From assembly GCF_003025035.1 (NCBI RefSeq), contig NZ_PYJN01000011.1, positions 1-52,999 on the forward strand: a stretch of 52,999 nt of DNA. The letters run 5' to 3'. Positions 36,067 to 43,488 of the stretch are shown piece by piece. This stretch comes from Rhizobium sp. SEMIA4064. Lineage in GTDB: Bacteria > Pseudomonadota > Alphaproteobacteria > Rhizobiales > Rhizobiaceae. The notes beneath the pieces are model-generated. The model had not been told where the DNA came from, ran no database searches, and saw only the letters and a program-made list of their open reading frames with translations. How positions within the stretch are numbered: the first letter of the stretch is position 1; every line of letters starts with the position of its first letter. A program made the position numbers and the translations under genes.

Positions 36067-37314
36067 TTATCGCCCGGTCTTGTCGGCAAGCTCCGCCAGC
36101 CGCTTGCGCAGGAACGCCTGCTCGGGCGCCTGGTGACATAGTGAAAGCGCCGTCTCGTAGGACTGTCGTGCTTCGTCTTTGCGGTTGAGCTGGCGCAGGA
36201 AATCGGCCTTTGCGGCGTAGGCCAGATGATATCGGGCCAAGCGGTCTTCGCTCAGCAGGCCATTGACGATCTCGAGCGCAGCCGCCGGTCCATCGCACAT
36301 CGAAACCGCGACTGCCCGATTGAGTTCGACCACCGGCGAGGGATGCGCCACCAGCAGCAGATCATAAAGCATCACGATCCGCCGCCAATCCGTCCGGTCC
36401 GCCGTTGGTGCGCGTACGTGCTCGGCGGCAATCGCCGCCTGCAGCGCATAGCTGCCGACGCTTTCGCCCGCCATCGCCTCGGTCGCGAAGGCCAGCCCCT
36501 CGCGAATTCCCCTGATGTCCCAGAGCCCACGGTCCTGATCGGCAAGCAAGATGAGGTCGCCGGAAGCGCTGGCGCGCGCGAGCCGCCGCGAATCCTGCAG
36601 GAGCATCATCGCCAGCAATCCGGCAACCTCCGGATCGGGCAGGAGCTTCAGCAGCAAGCGGCCAAGACGGATGGCTTCGGCGGCAAGATCGGCGCGGACG
36701 ATCGTTGTGCCGGATGATGCGGAATAGCCTTCGTTAAAGACCAGATAGATGACATGCAGCACCTGCGCCAGTCGCTCCGGCAACTCCGTCTTTGCCGGAA
36801 CTTCATAGGGAATTTGGGCGGTCCGAATGCGATTCTTGGCGCGAACGATACGCTGGGCGACGGTCGGCGCGGAAATGAGGAACGCATGGGCGATCTCTTC
36901 CGTCGTCAAACCGCAGACCTCGCGCAGCGCCATCGCCGTCTGCGCCTCCGCCGGGATGATCGGATGGCAGCAGGTGAAGATCAGCCGCAGCATATCGTCT
37001 TCGATCTCTTCGCCTTCGGCGATCTCGATCATCTCGCCCTCCGGATACAGGCTGTCGACGATGTCGGCCTCCGAGGCATCGAAGCGCGCTCGCCGCCGGA
37101 TGTGGTCGATCGCCCGAAAGCGGCCTGTCGAAACCAGCCAGGCATAGGGGTTGGCCGGCAGGGTCTCTTCCGTCCATTGCTGCGCCGCTGCCGCGAAGGC
37201 ATCGTGAAGGGCCTCCTCCGCCCGGTCGAAATCGCCGAGCAGACGGATCAGCGTCGCAAACACGCGGCGTGATTGGCTGCGGTAGATATCGTCGATGGTT
37301 TCGTTCAGCGACAC
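36067..37314 (-). CDS. ECF sigma factor, ECF42 group, with C-terminal extension
   Basis: A 415-residue RNA polymerase sigma factor, twice the usual ECF size. Region 2 is at about 8-75 (YRSQSRRVFATLIRLLGDFD, DAFAAAAQQW) and region 4 at about 125-180 (VCGLTTEEIAHAFLISAPTV). A roughly 230-residue helical C-terminal extension with TPR-like character follows (ALQAAIAAEHVRAP… YHLAYAAKADFLRQL). This architecture together with adjacent DGPF/YCII genes defines ECF42, which has no classical anti-sigma factor. The start is GTG 37314 with AGGAG upstream. It is the last gene of an operon of three DGPF genes plus sigma factor. It probably transcribes its own operon from the TGTCGA-type promoter near 38546. 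Confidence 0.93.
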   Translation of the reverse strand: MSLNETIDDIYRSQSRRVFATLIRLLGDFDRAEEALHDAFAAAAQQWTEETLPANPYAWLVSTGRFRAIDHIRRRARFDASEADIVDSLYPEGEMIEIAEGEEIEDDMLRLIFTCCHPIIPAEAQTAMALREVCGLTTEEIAHAFLISAPTVAQRIVRAKNRIRTAQIPYEVPAKTELPERLAQVLHVIYLVFNEGYSASSGTTIVRADLAAEAIRLGRLLLKLLPDPEVAGLLAMMLLQDSRRLARASASGDLILLADQDRGLWDIRGIREGLAFATEAMAGESVGSYALQAAIAAEHVRAPTADRTDWRRIVMLYDLLLVAHPSPVVELNRAVAVSMCDGPAAALEIVNGLLSEDRLARYHLAYAAKADFLRQLNRKDEARQSYETALSLCHQAPEQAFLRKRLAELADKTGR

Positions 37315-37334
37315 GGCGGTCTCTTGCTCTCCTG

Positions 37335-37697
37335 TCAGGTGCCGGGAAGGGTCAGTATCCGGATCGGACGGATTTCGATGGCGCCATGGCGGCCGGAGGG
37401 GATGCGCCGGGCAATCTCCGTTGCATCGGCCATATCGGCAGCCTCGATGAGATAGAAGCCAGCCAGATGCTCCTTCGTTTCGACGAAGGGGCCATCCGTT
37501 GTGGAAAGTGCCGATCCGCGCGGGCGGATGACGATTGCGTTGTCGGGTGTCGCCAGAGCATCTGCAAGGATCAGCTCGCCGTTCTGCCGCAGGCTCTCGT
37601 CATAGGCGAAGTGCTCGGTGATCAAGCCATCGACCTCGGTAGAGGTCAGCGTGCCGTCGACGTCCGCGGAGGTGTAGATCAAGCATAAGAAACGCAT
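37335..37697 (-). CDS. YCII-related/DGPF-domain protein 1
   Basis: A 120-residue single-domain protein of the YciI-like fold with the signature TTDGPFVETKEHLAGFYLIEA near residues 65-85 and the ending IEIRPIRIL. DGPF proteins accompany ECF42 sigma factors; their biochemical role is unknown, and a ligand-sensing or regulatory part is suspected. It is the third of three tandem copies and lies 20 bp before the sigma gene. It diverges most from the other two at the N-terminus (MRFLCLIYTSAD rather than LCQVWFD). Confidence 0.88.
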   Translation of the reverse strand: MRFLCLIYTSADVDGTLTSTEVDGLITEHFAYDESLRQNGELILADALATPDNAIVIRPRGSALSTTDGPFVETKEHLAGFYLIEAADMADATEIARRIPSGRHGAIEIRPIRILTLPGT

Positions 37698-37715
37698 CTC
37701 GCCATCCTCCTATGC

Positions 37716-38078
37716 CTATTCGTCTGGAAACCGGATGTCATAGGCCGGGCGGACCTCGATCATGCCATACCGGGCGACAGGGAAGGTTGCGGCGATGCTT
37801 ATCGCCTCGTCCATATCCTTCGCCTCGATCAGTACGAAGCCGCCAAGATGCTCTTTCATTTCGGCAAAGGGGCCGTCTGTGACACCGGTCTCACCCTTGC
37901 GCATTCGCACCGTCCTGGCAGTCTCCGGCTCACGCAAGGCATTGGCAACAATAAGGTGGCCGCTCTCGCGCAGCCGGTTGTCATTGTCGACCGAGTCCTG
38001 TGTCAGCTTTCGTCCTTCCTCTTCGGAAAGCGTGCTGATCTCGGCGGTATCAAACCAGACCTGGCAAAGGAACTTCAT
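37716..38078 (-). CDS. YCII-related/DGPF-domain protein 2
   Basis: A 120-residue copy with MKFLCQVWFDTAEISTLSEE at the N-terminus, VTDGPFAEMKEHLGGFVLIE in the middle and MIEVRPAYDIRFPDE at the end. The start is ATG 38078 behind GAGGCGAC; the frame is open further upstream but unlike the family. It sits 18 bp before DGPF protein 1 and 10 bp after DGPF protein 3. It is very close to protein 3, which points to tandem duplication within the operon. Confidence 0.88.
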   Translation of the reverse strand: MKFLCQVWFDTAEISTLSEEEGRKLTQDSVDNDNRLRESGHLIVANALREPETARTVRMRKGETGVTDGPFAEMKEHLGGFVLIEAKDMDEAISIAATFPVARYGMIEVRPAYDIRFPDE

Positions 38079-38088
38079 AGTCGCCTCC

Positions 38089-38448
38089 TCAAATGTCGGG
38101 GCCGAAGGAATAGATCGGCCGCACCTCGATACTGCCAAGCTTGGCGAGCGGGATGCCCGCGGCGACACGGATCGCATCATTCAGGTCTTTCGCTTCGATC
38201 AGGATGAAGCCGCCAAGATATTCCTTGGTCTCGATGAAGGGACCGTCAGTCACCGACGTCTCGCCGTTGCGGACCCGCACCGTCACCGCCGAGCTTGGCG
38301 ATTGCAGCGCTTCGGCATGGATCATGTGGCCGCTCGCCATCAGATCGCGGTCATAGCCGAGCGAATCCGAATCGAGCCTGTGCTTGTCCTCCTCGGTCAT
38401 GACATCGAGCTTCGTGCCGTCGAACCAGACCTGGCAAAGATATTTCAT
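38089..38448 (-). CDS. YCII-related/DGPF-domain protein 3 (first gene of the ECF42 operon)
   Basis: A 119-residue protein: MKYLCQVWFDGTKLDVMTEE, then VTDGPFIETKEYLGGFILIE, ending SIEVRPIYSFGPDI. The ATG at 38448 follows GAGGAGGCG. It is the promoter-proximal gene of the leftward operon (DGPF 3-2-1, sigma). The predicted ECF42 promoter on the minus strand (-35 at 38573-38568, -10 at 38550-38547) would start transcription near 38540, giving a leader of about 90 bases. Confidence 0.88.
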   Translation of the reverse strand: MKYLCQVWFDGTKLDVMTEEDKHRLDSDSLGYDRDLMASGHMIHAEALQSPSSAVTVRVRNGETSVTDGPFIETKEYLGGFILIEAKDLNDAIRVAAGIPLAKLGSIEVRPIYSFGPDI

Positions 38449-38545
38449 CGCAGCGCCTCCTCTTTCCGTTTGCTGACAGCAATAGACGAGCGGTCCGCAC
38501 GGAAATCGACATCCCGACCGGCACCATGACAAAAAATTTCCTCGC

Positions 38546-38573
38546 TGTCGAAAAAGGGTGGGGCCGCTCGACA
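38546..38573. promoter_or_regulatory. Symmetric ECF42-type promoter element, readable in both directions
   Basis: TGTCGA (38546-38551) and TCGACA (38568-38573) are reverse complements 16 bp apart. Read on either strand this gives TGTCGA, 17 bp, CGAC, which matches the ECF42 promoter as I recall it from Streptomyces (TGTCGA at -35, CGA/TC at -10). The plus-strand reading leads to the small gene at 38605; the minus-strand reading leads to the DGPF-sigma operon. Confidence 0.6.
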
Positions 38574-38604
38574 AGGTTCCGTCATCACCAAAGGAGAGAC
38601 GGAC

Positions 38605-38814
38605 ATGCACACCTTGGAAACAGCATTGGTGAATTACTGGGCTAGGAAGACGTTATCGGAGAAGGATCTGATGGAGACGCCGGATCTCGGCAAGGTCGTT
38701 CTTCGGACCGCAATCGGCTTTGCTGCTTTTGCGGTTCTGATCCTCTGCCTCAATTGGGTCGCCGCTTCGACGATCGATCGGCCGCAGGTCGCTGCCGCCG
38801 ATCAGGGCGTTTGA
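38605..38814 (+). CDS. Small single-pass membrane protein, possible ECF42 regulon member
   Basis: A 69-residue protein with a polar N-terminus (about 30 residues, including YWARKTLSEKDLMETPDLGK) and one TM helix of about 22 residues (VVLRTAIGFAAFAVLILCLNWVA is the region), then a short polar tail. AAAGGAGAG lies eight bases before ATG 38605, so it is a well-signalled gene. It is divergent from the DGPF-ECF42 operon and downstream of the plus-strand reading of the symmetric promoter. I do not recognise a family. Confidence 0.75.
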   Translation: MHTLETALVNYWARKTLSEKDLMETPDLGKVVLRTAIGFAAFAVLILCLNWVAASTIDRPQVAAADQGV

Positions 38815-38915
38815 TGCCGGAGGCCAAAAAATAATGGGCGAAACGGCCGCGCTAGCTGAAGTGCGGAATACGTCCTGTTACGAAACTCCGACTTTTCGCA
38901 ATCGCGGTGGTCACT

Positions 38916-39314
38916 CTATCTGGCGGCAAATCGCTTCTTTGCTTCATCAGTACTCGGCATATAGAGCGAAACGGCATTTCCATCGGGGTCCCGAAACTGA
39001 AACGTTGTGTTGCCCCAAGGCATTGTCTTGAGTTCATGCACGAGGGGCACCTTGTCTTTGAGACGAGCATATTCGGCGTCGATATCGTCGACCTGAAACT
39101 CCAGAACGAGACTGCGATTGGTGCAAGGTTCGGCGCTGCCTTCCTTCCAGAGCGCAACCGTTTCCGCTGAACCAATCGCTAATACGGCGCCGGGCAAGAC
39201 TATTTCGGCAAAGACCGGCGCTAGCCACTGCGCTTTCACGTTTGCGACCATCTCGTAGAAGGCGGCCAGTTGCTTGATGTCCGCGGTGATGATGCGTGTC
39301 GATGCAAATTTCAT
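38916..39314 (-). CDS. VOC-family protein (glyoxalase/bleomycin-resistance fold)
   Basis: A 132-residue single-module VOC protein. The paired beta-alpha-beta units are visible as FASTRIITADIKQLAAFYE at the start, LVLEFQVDDIDAEYARLKD in the middle and WGNTTFQFRDPDGNAVSLYM near the end, the last typical of the second metal-ligand strand. Function could be a small-molecule lyase, dioxygenase or binding protein; none can be chosen. ATG 39314 follows AAAGGAGCC. It is divergent from a WYL regulator 74 bp away, which probably controls it. Confidence 0.88.
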   Translation of the reverse strand: MKFASTRIITADIKQLAAFYEMVANVKAQWLAPVFAEIVLPGAVLAIGSAETVALWKEGSAEPCTNRSLVLEFQVDDIDAEYARLKDKVPLVHELKTMPWGNTTFQFRDPDGNAVSLYMPSTDEAKKRFAAR

Positions 39315-39354
39315 TGTGGGCTCCTTTTCACACGATGGAGCTTGTCGCACAGCC

Positions 39355-39378
39355 CTGTTGCCACCATTATGGCAGCAG
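39355..39378. promoter_or_regulatory. Inverted repeat in the VOC/WYL divergent region
   Basis: CTGTTGCCA (39355-39363) and TGGCAGCAG (39370-39378) are complementary except for one position, with a 6-bp spacer. It is a candidate operator for the WYL regulator, just before its ribosome-binding site, and could repress either gene. Confidence 0.45.
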
Positions 39379-39388
39379 GAGTCAGTAT

Positions 39389-40135
39389 ATGCGTCGAGCC
39401 GATCGCCTGTTTCAGATCATTCAAATCCTGCGTCGGAGTACCCGGCCGGTGACTGCTGCTGACATTGCGCAAGAACTTGAGGTCTCGAAACGCACCGTTT
39501 ACCGCGACATTGGCGATCTCATAGGCCAGAGGGTGCCGATTTCGGGTGAAGCAGGCTTCGGCTATTTGCTGGATTCCGCCTACGATATGCCGCCGCTTAT
39601 GTTGACGCCTGATGAAATCGAGGCTGTGATACTGGGCGCGCAATGGGTCGCCGGCCATTCCGATACTCTCATTGCCAACGCCGCCCGTGATGTCATCGTC
39701 AAAATTGCGGCCGCCGTTCCTGAAAACTTGCGGCCGTTTATTGACGAGCCGAGCATTGGCGTGAAACCAGGCGTGCGCCCGCCAACGGAAATCATTGACG
39801 TTGCCGACATCCGGGAAGCGATCCGTCAGAGACGTAAATTGGCGCTGAGCTATCAGGCGGAGAACGGCGAGATAACAGAGCGCATCGTGTGGCCAGTCAT
39901 CCTCGGCTACGCGGAGAGCCATCGCATGCTGGTGGCTTGGTGCGAATTACGGCAGGATTTCAGGCACTTCCGCTGCGACAGGATGACCAGGGCAATTCTG
40001 TGCGATGAAACCATCGGCCTGCGCCCCGGCGAGCTCCGCCGCAAATGGCAGCAATGGAGAGCGGAACAATTCGAGCTGCTCCAGACCCGCGATCAAGCAA
40101 TCATGAATGCAAAAGCAAATGGCTTGAGTCGCTAA
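39389..40135 (+). CDS. WYL-domain transcriptional regulator, YafY/DeoR-type HTH
   Basis: A 248-residue regulator. The N-terminal winged helix-turn-helix is at about 5-60 (MRRADRLFQIIQILR; ADIAQELEVSKRTVYRDIGD). A linker follows, and the C-terminal WYL domain at about 135-220 has WPVILGYAESHRMLVAWCEL, in which the usual W-Y-L triad is partly changed. WYL domains bind ligands such as nucleic acid or nucleotide-like molecules. ATG 39389 behind AGCAGGAG is chosen over a longer open frame, because the family starts at MRRADRLF. It is divergent from the VOC gene, a common pairing. Confidence 0.9.
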   Translation: MRRADRLFQIIQILRRSTRPVTAADIAQELEVSKRTVYRDIGDLIGQRVPISGEAGFGYLLDSAYDMPPLMLTPDEIEAVILGAQWVAGHSDTLIANAARDVIVKIAAAVPENLRPFIDEPSIGVKPGVRPPTEIIDVADIREAIRQRRKLALSYQAENGEITERIVWPVILGYAESHRMLVAWCELRQDFRHFRCDRMTRAILCDETIGLRPGELRRKWQQWRAEQFELLQTRDQAIMNAKANGLSR

Positions 40136-40202
40136 CGACGGCTTAGCGATGCTGCAAACAGACATTCTGCGACACTGGATGTGCGGAATGCTTCACGAAA
40201 GT

Positions 40203-40230
40203 GTTTCCGGCGAGATAAGCCGCCGGAAAC
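40203..40230. terminator. Hairpin between WYL regulator and amn
   Basis: GTTTCCGGCG and CGCCGGAAAC form a perfect 10-bp stem with an 8-base loop between convergent genes. It lacks a long U-tract, so it is terminator-like rather than certain. Confidence 0.55.
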
Positions 40231-40314
40231 AACACTCTTATAAATTGATCCAGCATCAATGCCTGCTTGAATCCCACATTTCAGTTCGGAGCTGGGGCGA
40301 AACGCCACTTACTC

Positions 40315-41817
40315 CTACTGGAATGCGGTTTCGAAGAAACTGCGCAGCTTGCGTGAATGCAGCGTTTCCGGCGGCATCGCGGCCAGCTTCTGGATGGCGC
40401 GGATACCGATCTGCAGATGCTGGTTCACTTGCGTCCGGTAGAAGGCGGTCGCCATGCCCGGCAGCTTCAGTTCGCCGTGCAGCGGCTTATCGGAGACGCA
40501 GAGCAGCGTGCCGTAGGGAACGCGGAAACGGAAGCCGTTGGCGGCAATCGTCGCTGACTCCATGTCCAGCGCCACGGCGCGGGCCTGCGACAGGCGCTTG
40601 ACCGGCCCTGCTTGATCGCGCAGTTCCCAGTTGCGATTGTCGATCGTGCCGACCGTACCTGTGCGCATGATGCGTTTCAGCTCGAAGCCCTCATAGCCGG
40701 TGATTTCGGCAACGGCTGCTTCCAGCGCCACCTGCACTTCGGCGAGCGCCGGGATCGGCACCCATACCGGCAAGTCGTCATCGAGAACGTGATCCTCACG
40801 CATGTAGGCATGGGCCAGCACGTAGTCGCCGAGCCGCTGGCTGTTGCGCAGACCGGCGCAGTGGCCGAGCATCAGCCAGGCATGCGGGCGGAGCACGGCG
40901 ACGTGGTCGGTGATCGTCTTGGCGTTGGACGGGCCGACGCCGATATTGATCATGGTGATGCCGGCGTGGCCCTTCTTTTTCAGATGGTAGGCCGGCATTT
41001 GCGGCAGCCGTGGCGGGGCCGTGTTCCCCTCCGGCTGACTGGAACCGGCCGGCGTGATAATATTGCCCGGCTCGACGAAGGCGGTATAGCCATCGCCGCC
41101 CTTGGCCATCAGGTCACGCGCCCAGTGGCAGAATTCGTCGATATAGAACTGATAGTTCGTAAAGAGCACGAAGTTCTGGAAATGCGTCGCGCTGGTCGCA
41201 GTGTAGTGGGCGAGGCGGGCGAGCGAATAGTCGATACGCTGTGCGGTAAACGGCGCCAGTGGTGAGGGCTCGCCTGGCGGCGGGATATATTCGCCATTGG
41301 CGATCTCGTCGTCGGTCGTGTTCAGGTCCGGCGTATCGAAGAGATCGCGCAGCGGAATATCGTCAAAAGCGGCGGCCGAAGCCTCCACATGTGCGCCTTC
41401 GCCGAAGGCGAAATGCAGCGGGATCGGCGTCGTCGATTCCGATACGACGACCGGTACATTATGGCTGCGCATCAACAGCGACAGTTGTTCTTTCAGATAA
41501 TGCCGGAAGAGTTGCGGGCGGGTGATGGTGGTCGTGTAGACGCCCGGCGCCGTGACGTGGCCGTAGGAAAGACGCGAATCGACATGGCCGAAGCTTGTCG
41601 TTTCGATGCTGACCTGTGGGTAGAAGGCGCGGTAACGCGCCGCGATCGGCGCACCCTTGGCGAGCTTCGTGAAGCTGTCGATCAGGAACGTCGTGTTACG
41701 CTCGTAAAGCTCGGTCAAAGCTTCGACTGCCTTGGCAGGATCGTCGAAACTCCGCGGCTGAAACGGACTGGGTGAAGAAATGTCGAGGGGTGAAAAAGGA
41801 GAGATTCGGTTGCTCAT
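40315..41817 (-). CDS. amn: AMP nucleosidase
   Basis: Splits AMP into adenine and ribose 5-phosphate, adjusting the adenylate pool. The 500-residue protein has the family's N-terminal AMP-nucleosidase domain (about 20-190, with YRAFYPQVSIETTSFGHVDS) and a C-terminal phosphorylase-like domain. The latter shows MINIGVGPSNAKTITDHVAVLRPHAWLMLGHCAGLRNSQRLGDYVLAHAY and the purine/ribose contact ALDMESATIAANGFRFRVPYG. Length matches E. coli Amn (484). The gene is monocistronic. Confidence 0.95.
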   Translation of the reverse strand: MSNRISPFSPLDISSPSPFQPRSFDDPAKAVEALTELYERNTTFLIDSFTKLAKGAPIAARYRAFYPQVSIETTSFGHVDSRLSYGHVTAPGVYTTTITRPQLFRHYLKEQLSLLMRSHNVPVVVSESTTPIPLHFAFGEGAHVEASAAAFDDIPLRDLFDTPDLNTTDDEIANGEYIPPPGEPSPLAPFTAQRIDYSLARLAHYTATSATHFQNFVLFTNYQFYIDEFCHWARDLMAKGGDGYTAFVEPGNIITPAGSSQPEGNTAPPRLPQMPAYHLKKKGHAGITMINIGVGPSNAKTITDHVAVLRPHAWLMLGHCAGLRNSQRLGDYVLAHAYMREDHVLDDDLPVWVPIPALAEVQVALEAAVAEITGYEGFELKRIMRTGTVGTIDNRNWELRDQAGPVKRLSQARAVALDMESATIAANGFRFRVPYGTLLCVSDKPLHGELKLPGMATAFYRTQVNQHLQIGIRAIQKLAAMPPETLHSRKLRSFFETAFQ

Positions 41818-41934
41818 GCGCCATTATAGAGTGCCGTCTTTAACAAGCAAACGACGTTACAAGGCGCGCTATCCGATTTTCGCAGCTATTTTTATAGCGT
41901 TTCGCGGTTCATTTCTCGAAAGCGGCGAAGTCGG

Positions 41935-41960
41935 CCCTATTGCACCGTCGTGCAATAGGG
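41935..41960. repeat. Perfect 11-bp palindrome covering the end of a small gene
   Basis: CCCTATTGCAC and GTGCAATAGGG are exact complements around CGTC. The left half contains the stop codon and last codon of the 58-residue exported protein on the minus strand, so a stable hairpin forms at its translation end. No U-tract follows. Confidence 0.7.
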
Positions 41961-42113
41961 GCTGCCCGTCTGCAGGCAAGTGAAGCTTGCGCCGAAATGC
42001 GATTGCGCACCGCTGCGGCCGGTATGCTCAACCGCTACCGAAAAGGTGATCGCAAAGATGGCGGCAAACAGCATGATGATGCCGAAACGCCGCGCCATGA
42101 TGATCGTGTTCAT
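41937..42113 (-). CDS. Small exported protein, 58 aa
   Basis: ATG 42113, preceded by AGGACA, opens a 58-residue frame. It starts MNTIIMARRFGIIMLFAAIF and continues AITFSVAVEH, a signal peptide or N-terminal anchor, then about 28 polar residues with two cysteines (…FTCLQTGSPYCTTVQ) that could form a disulfide in the periplasm. The hydropathy pattern and start signal argue for a real gene, although it is short. No family is recognised. It lies between amn and the DUF2147 gene on the same strand. Confidence 0.65.
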   Translation of the reverse strand: MNTIIMARRFGIIMLFAAIFAITFSVAVEHTGRSGAQSHFGASFTCLQTGSPYCTTVQ

Positions 42114-42295
42114 TGTCCTGGCCCTACCCGTGCCCTATCCTGGACACTGTTTTGCCATGGTCATGCTGAACAGGTGCTGAGACACTGGTTCATCCAGTGT
42201 TCAGAAATATTAGCGGCTTATGAACCTTGAGCCGAAGGTCTTTCCCAAGCGAAGCACGTATTGATCGGCCCCGCATTCGCTCGGCGAAGTATCTT

Positions 42296-42634
42296 TTAAA
42301 GCTTCGTCCAGGTTTGCGACTTGCAGAAGATCTTGAGCACGCAACCCTGCATCTTCACGGTTTTACCGCTGACGGTGCCGGAGCCGCTATAGGTCTTGTT
42401 GTCCTCGGGATCCGTAAGTTCGCCCGTGTAAGCTCCGTCCTTGCCCTGCATCTTGCCGATCTGGCGGCCGGCGTATTTGCCGGTCTTCAGCGTTACGCAG
42501 TAGCTGTCGGCGCAAGGCGTGATGGCGGCGGTGTCACCCTCCGTGGTCTTCCAATTGCCGACGATCGGCTCGTCGGCCAGGGCCACGCCTGCGCTGAAAA
42601 GCAGTGCTGCGGCGAGAATGGTGGCGCGGATCAT
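42296..42634 (-). CDS. DUF2147-like periplasmic protein
   Basis: A 112-residue protein with a clean signal peptide (MIRATILAAALLFSAGVALA, cleavage after ALA). A small beta-rich domain follows, with VGNWKTTEGDTAAITPC, YCVTLKTGKYAGRQIGKM and DPEDNKTYSGSGTVSGKTVK. The 'G.W.T' start and the C-terminal KMQGCVLKIFCKSQTW fit DUF2147, lipocalin-like proteins of unknown role. Four cysteines may form disulfides. The start is set by GGAGGAAAG before ATG 42634. Confidence 0.8.
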   Translation of the reverse strand: MIRATILAAALLFSAGVALADEPIVGNWKTTEGDTAAITPCADSYCVTLKTGKYAGRQIGKMQGKDGAYTGELTDPEDNKTYSGSGTVSGKTVKMQGCVLKIFCKSQTWTKL

Positions 42635-43093
42635 GGTCTTTCCTCCCGAATGTCCTTCGGCCCCACAGCCCGGACGTGGCGAAGTTATCCAATACGGACG
42701 TAAAGGCAAATAGACTTTCCGGCACGATTTTCCTGCCGGTTGGCCCTTCCGATCGCATCGAAAAATAACGAGCCTTGTTTCAGCGGCTGTTTTCGTGGTG
42801 AACGAAGGGTTTAGATCCAAACCTTAACGAGGCGTAAAACTGGCTCAAAAGTCCTTAATTTGCAAGGGAAGCGATGTTTAACAAAATCCCAAGTTTACCA
42901 AGCATTTGTACTTTGTTTGCATCGAATTAAGCATGCATTTTAGCCGTTTTTTGAAAGCCGTCTGCGATAGTGAAGCCATCAAACGAGCGGGGCAAACCCG
43001 CCGACCGGAAGGATCATCAAGCCGCGATAGACGGCAAGGTCCGGAAGGAAAAACAGGGTCGATAACGAATAGACTGAAACAGGGATTGAACCG
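42635..43093. other. Non-coding region before the Sel1-repeat gene
   Basis: This 459-bp stretch lies between divergent genes. It is AT-rich from about 42770 to 42960 and GC-richer afterward, with GA-rich CCGGAAGG repeats (43006-43013; 43041-43048). A long 5' leader or a small RNA for the Sel1 gene is possible. A rightward frame from 42906 is open through the region but overlaps the Sel1 start and looks non-coding. Confidence 0.4.
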
Positions 43094-43357
43094 ATGGCAC
43101 GCTTCGAAATACCGACATCCGAAATGGCCATGATGGGTGGCAACAGCGCTGAAGCCCTTTGCGAGCTGGGCATAATCTATGCGACCGGCAGAGGGTGCAA
43201 AGCAGACCTCGTTGCTGCCCATAAATGGTTGAACATCGCCGCCATCAAGGGCAGCGACCGCGCCGCCGAGCTCCGCGCCGACGTCGCAGCCACGCTGACC
43301 AAGATGGAACTCGCCTCGGCACTTCGCGCCGCCCGCGAGTGGATGACCACGCACTGA
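43094..43357 (+). CDS. Small Sel1-repeat protein
   Basis: An 87-residue protein with one clear Sel1-like (TPR-related) repeat: AEALCELGIIYATGRGCKADLVAAHKWLNIAAIKGSDRA, residues about 19-57, and a helical C-terminus. Sel1 repeats mediate protein contacts. There is no signal peptide, so it is cytoplasmic. It stands alone with a long upstream region and a strong terminator about 80 bp downstream. Its partner is unknown. Confidence 0.85.
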   Translation: MARFEIPTSEMAMMGGNSAEALCELGIIYATGRGCKADLVAAHKWLNIAAIKGSDRAAELRADVAATLTKMELASALRAAREWMTTH

Positions 43358-43440
43358 AGCGCGTCACCAAGAATACGAATATTGCCTCGAAAGAGGGGAC
43401 CCGGCAGCGGGCGGAGAGGCGCGCTGCCACTATCAGAAAA

Positions 43441-43478
43441 ACCGCGACCGGCCGGAAACAAGGCCGGCGCGGTTTTTC
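43441..43478. terminator. Strong bidirectional terminator
   Basis: ACCGCG-A-CCGGCC pairs with GGCCGG-CGCGGT (one bulge) around GGAAACAA, followed by TTTTT. AAAAA before the left arm gives a T-run on the minus strand too. It separates the convergent Sel1 and HisC-like genes. Confidence 0.88.
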
Positions 43479-43488
43479 GTTTTTTAGG

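Noticed and set aside
38834..39031. 65-codon ORF with a good GGAGG upstream, antisense to the VOC gene
   Set aside because: It overlaps the 3' half of an intact VOC gene, and its sequence shows no domain or hydropathy pattern; the Shine-Dalgarno match is probably chance.
42906..43133. Frame whose MHFSRFLKAV start recalls Flp pilins
   Set aside because: It lacks the Flp processing site and hydrophobic helix and runs into the Sel1 gene in another frame.
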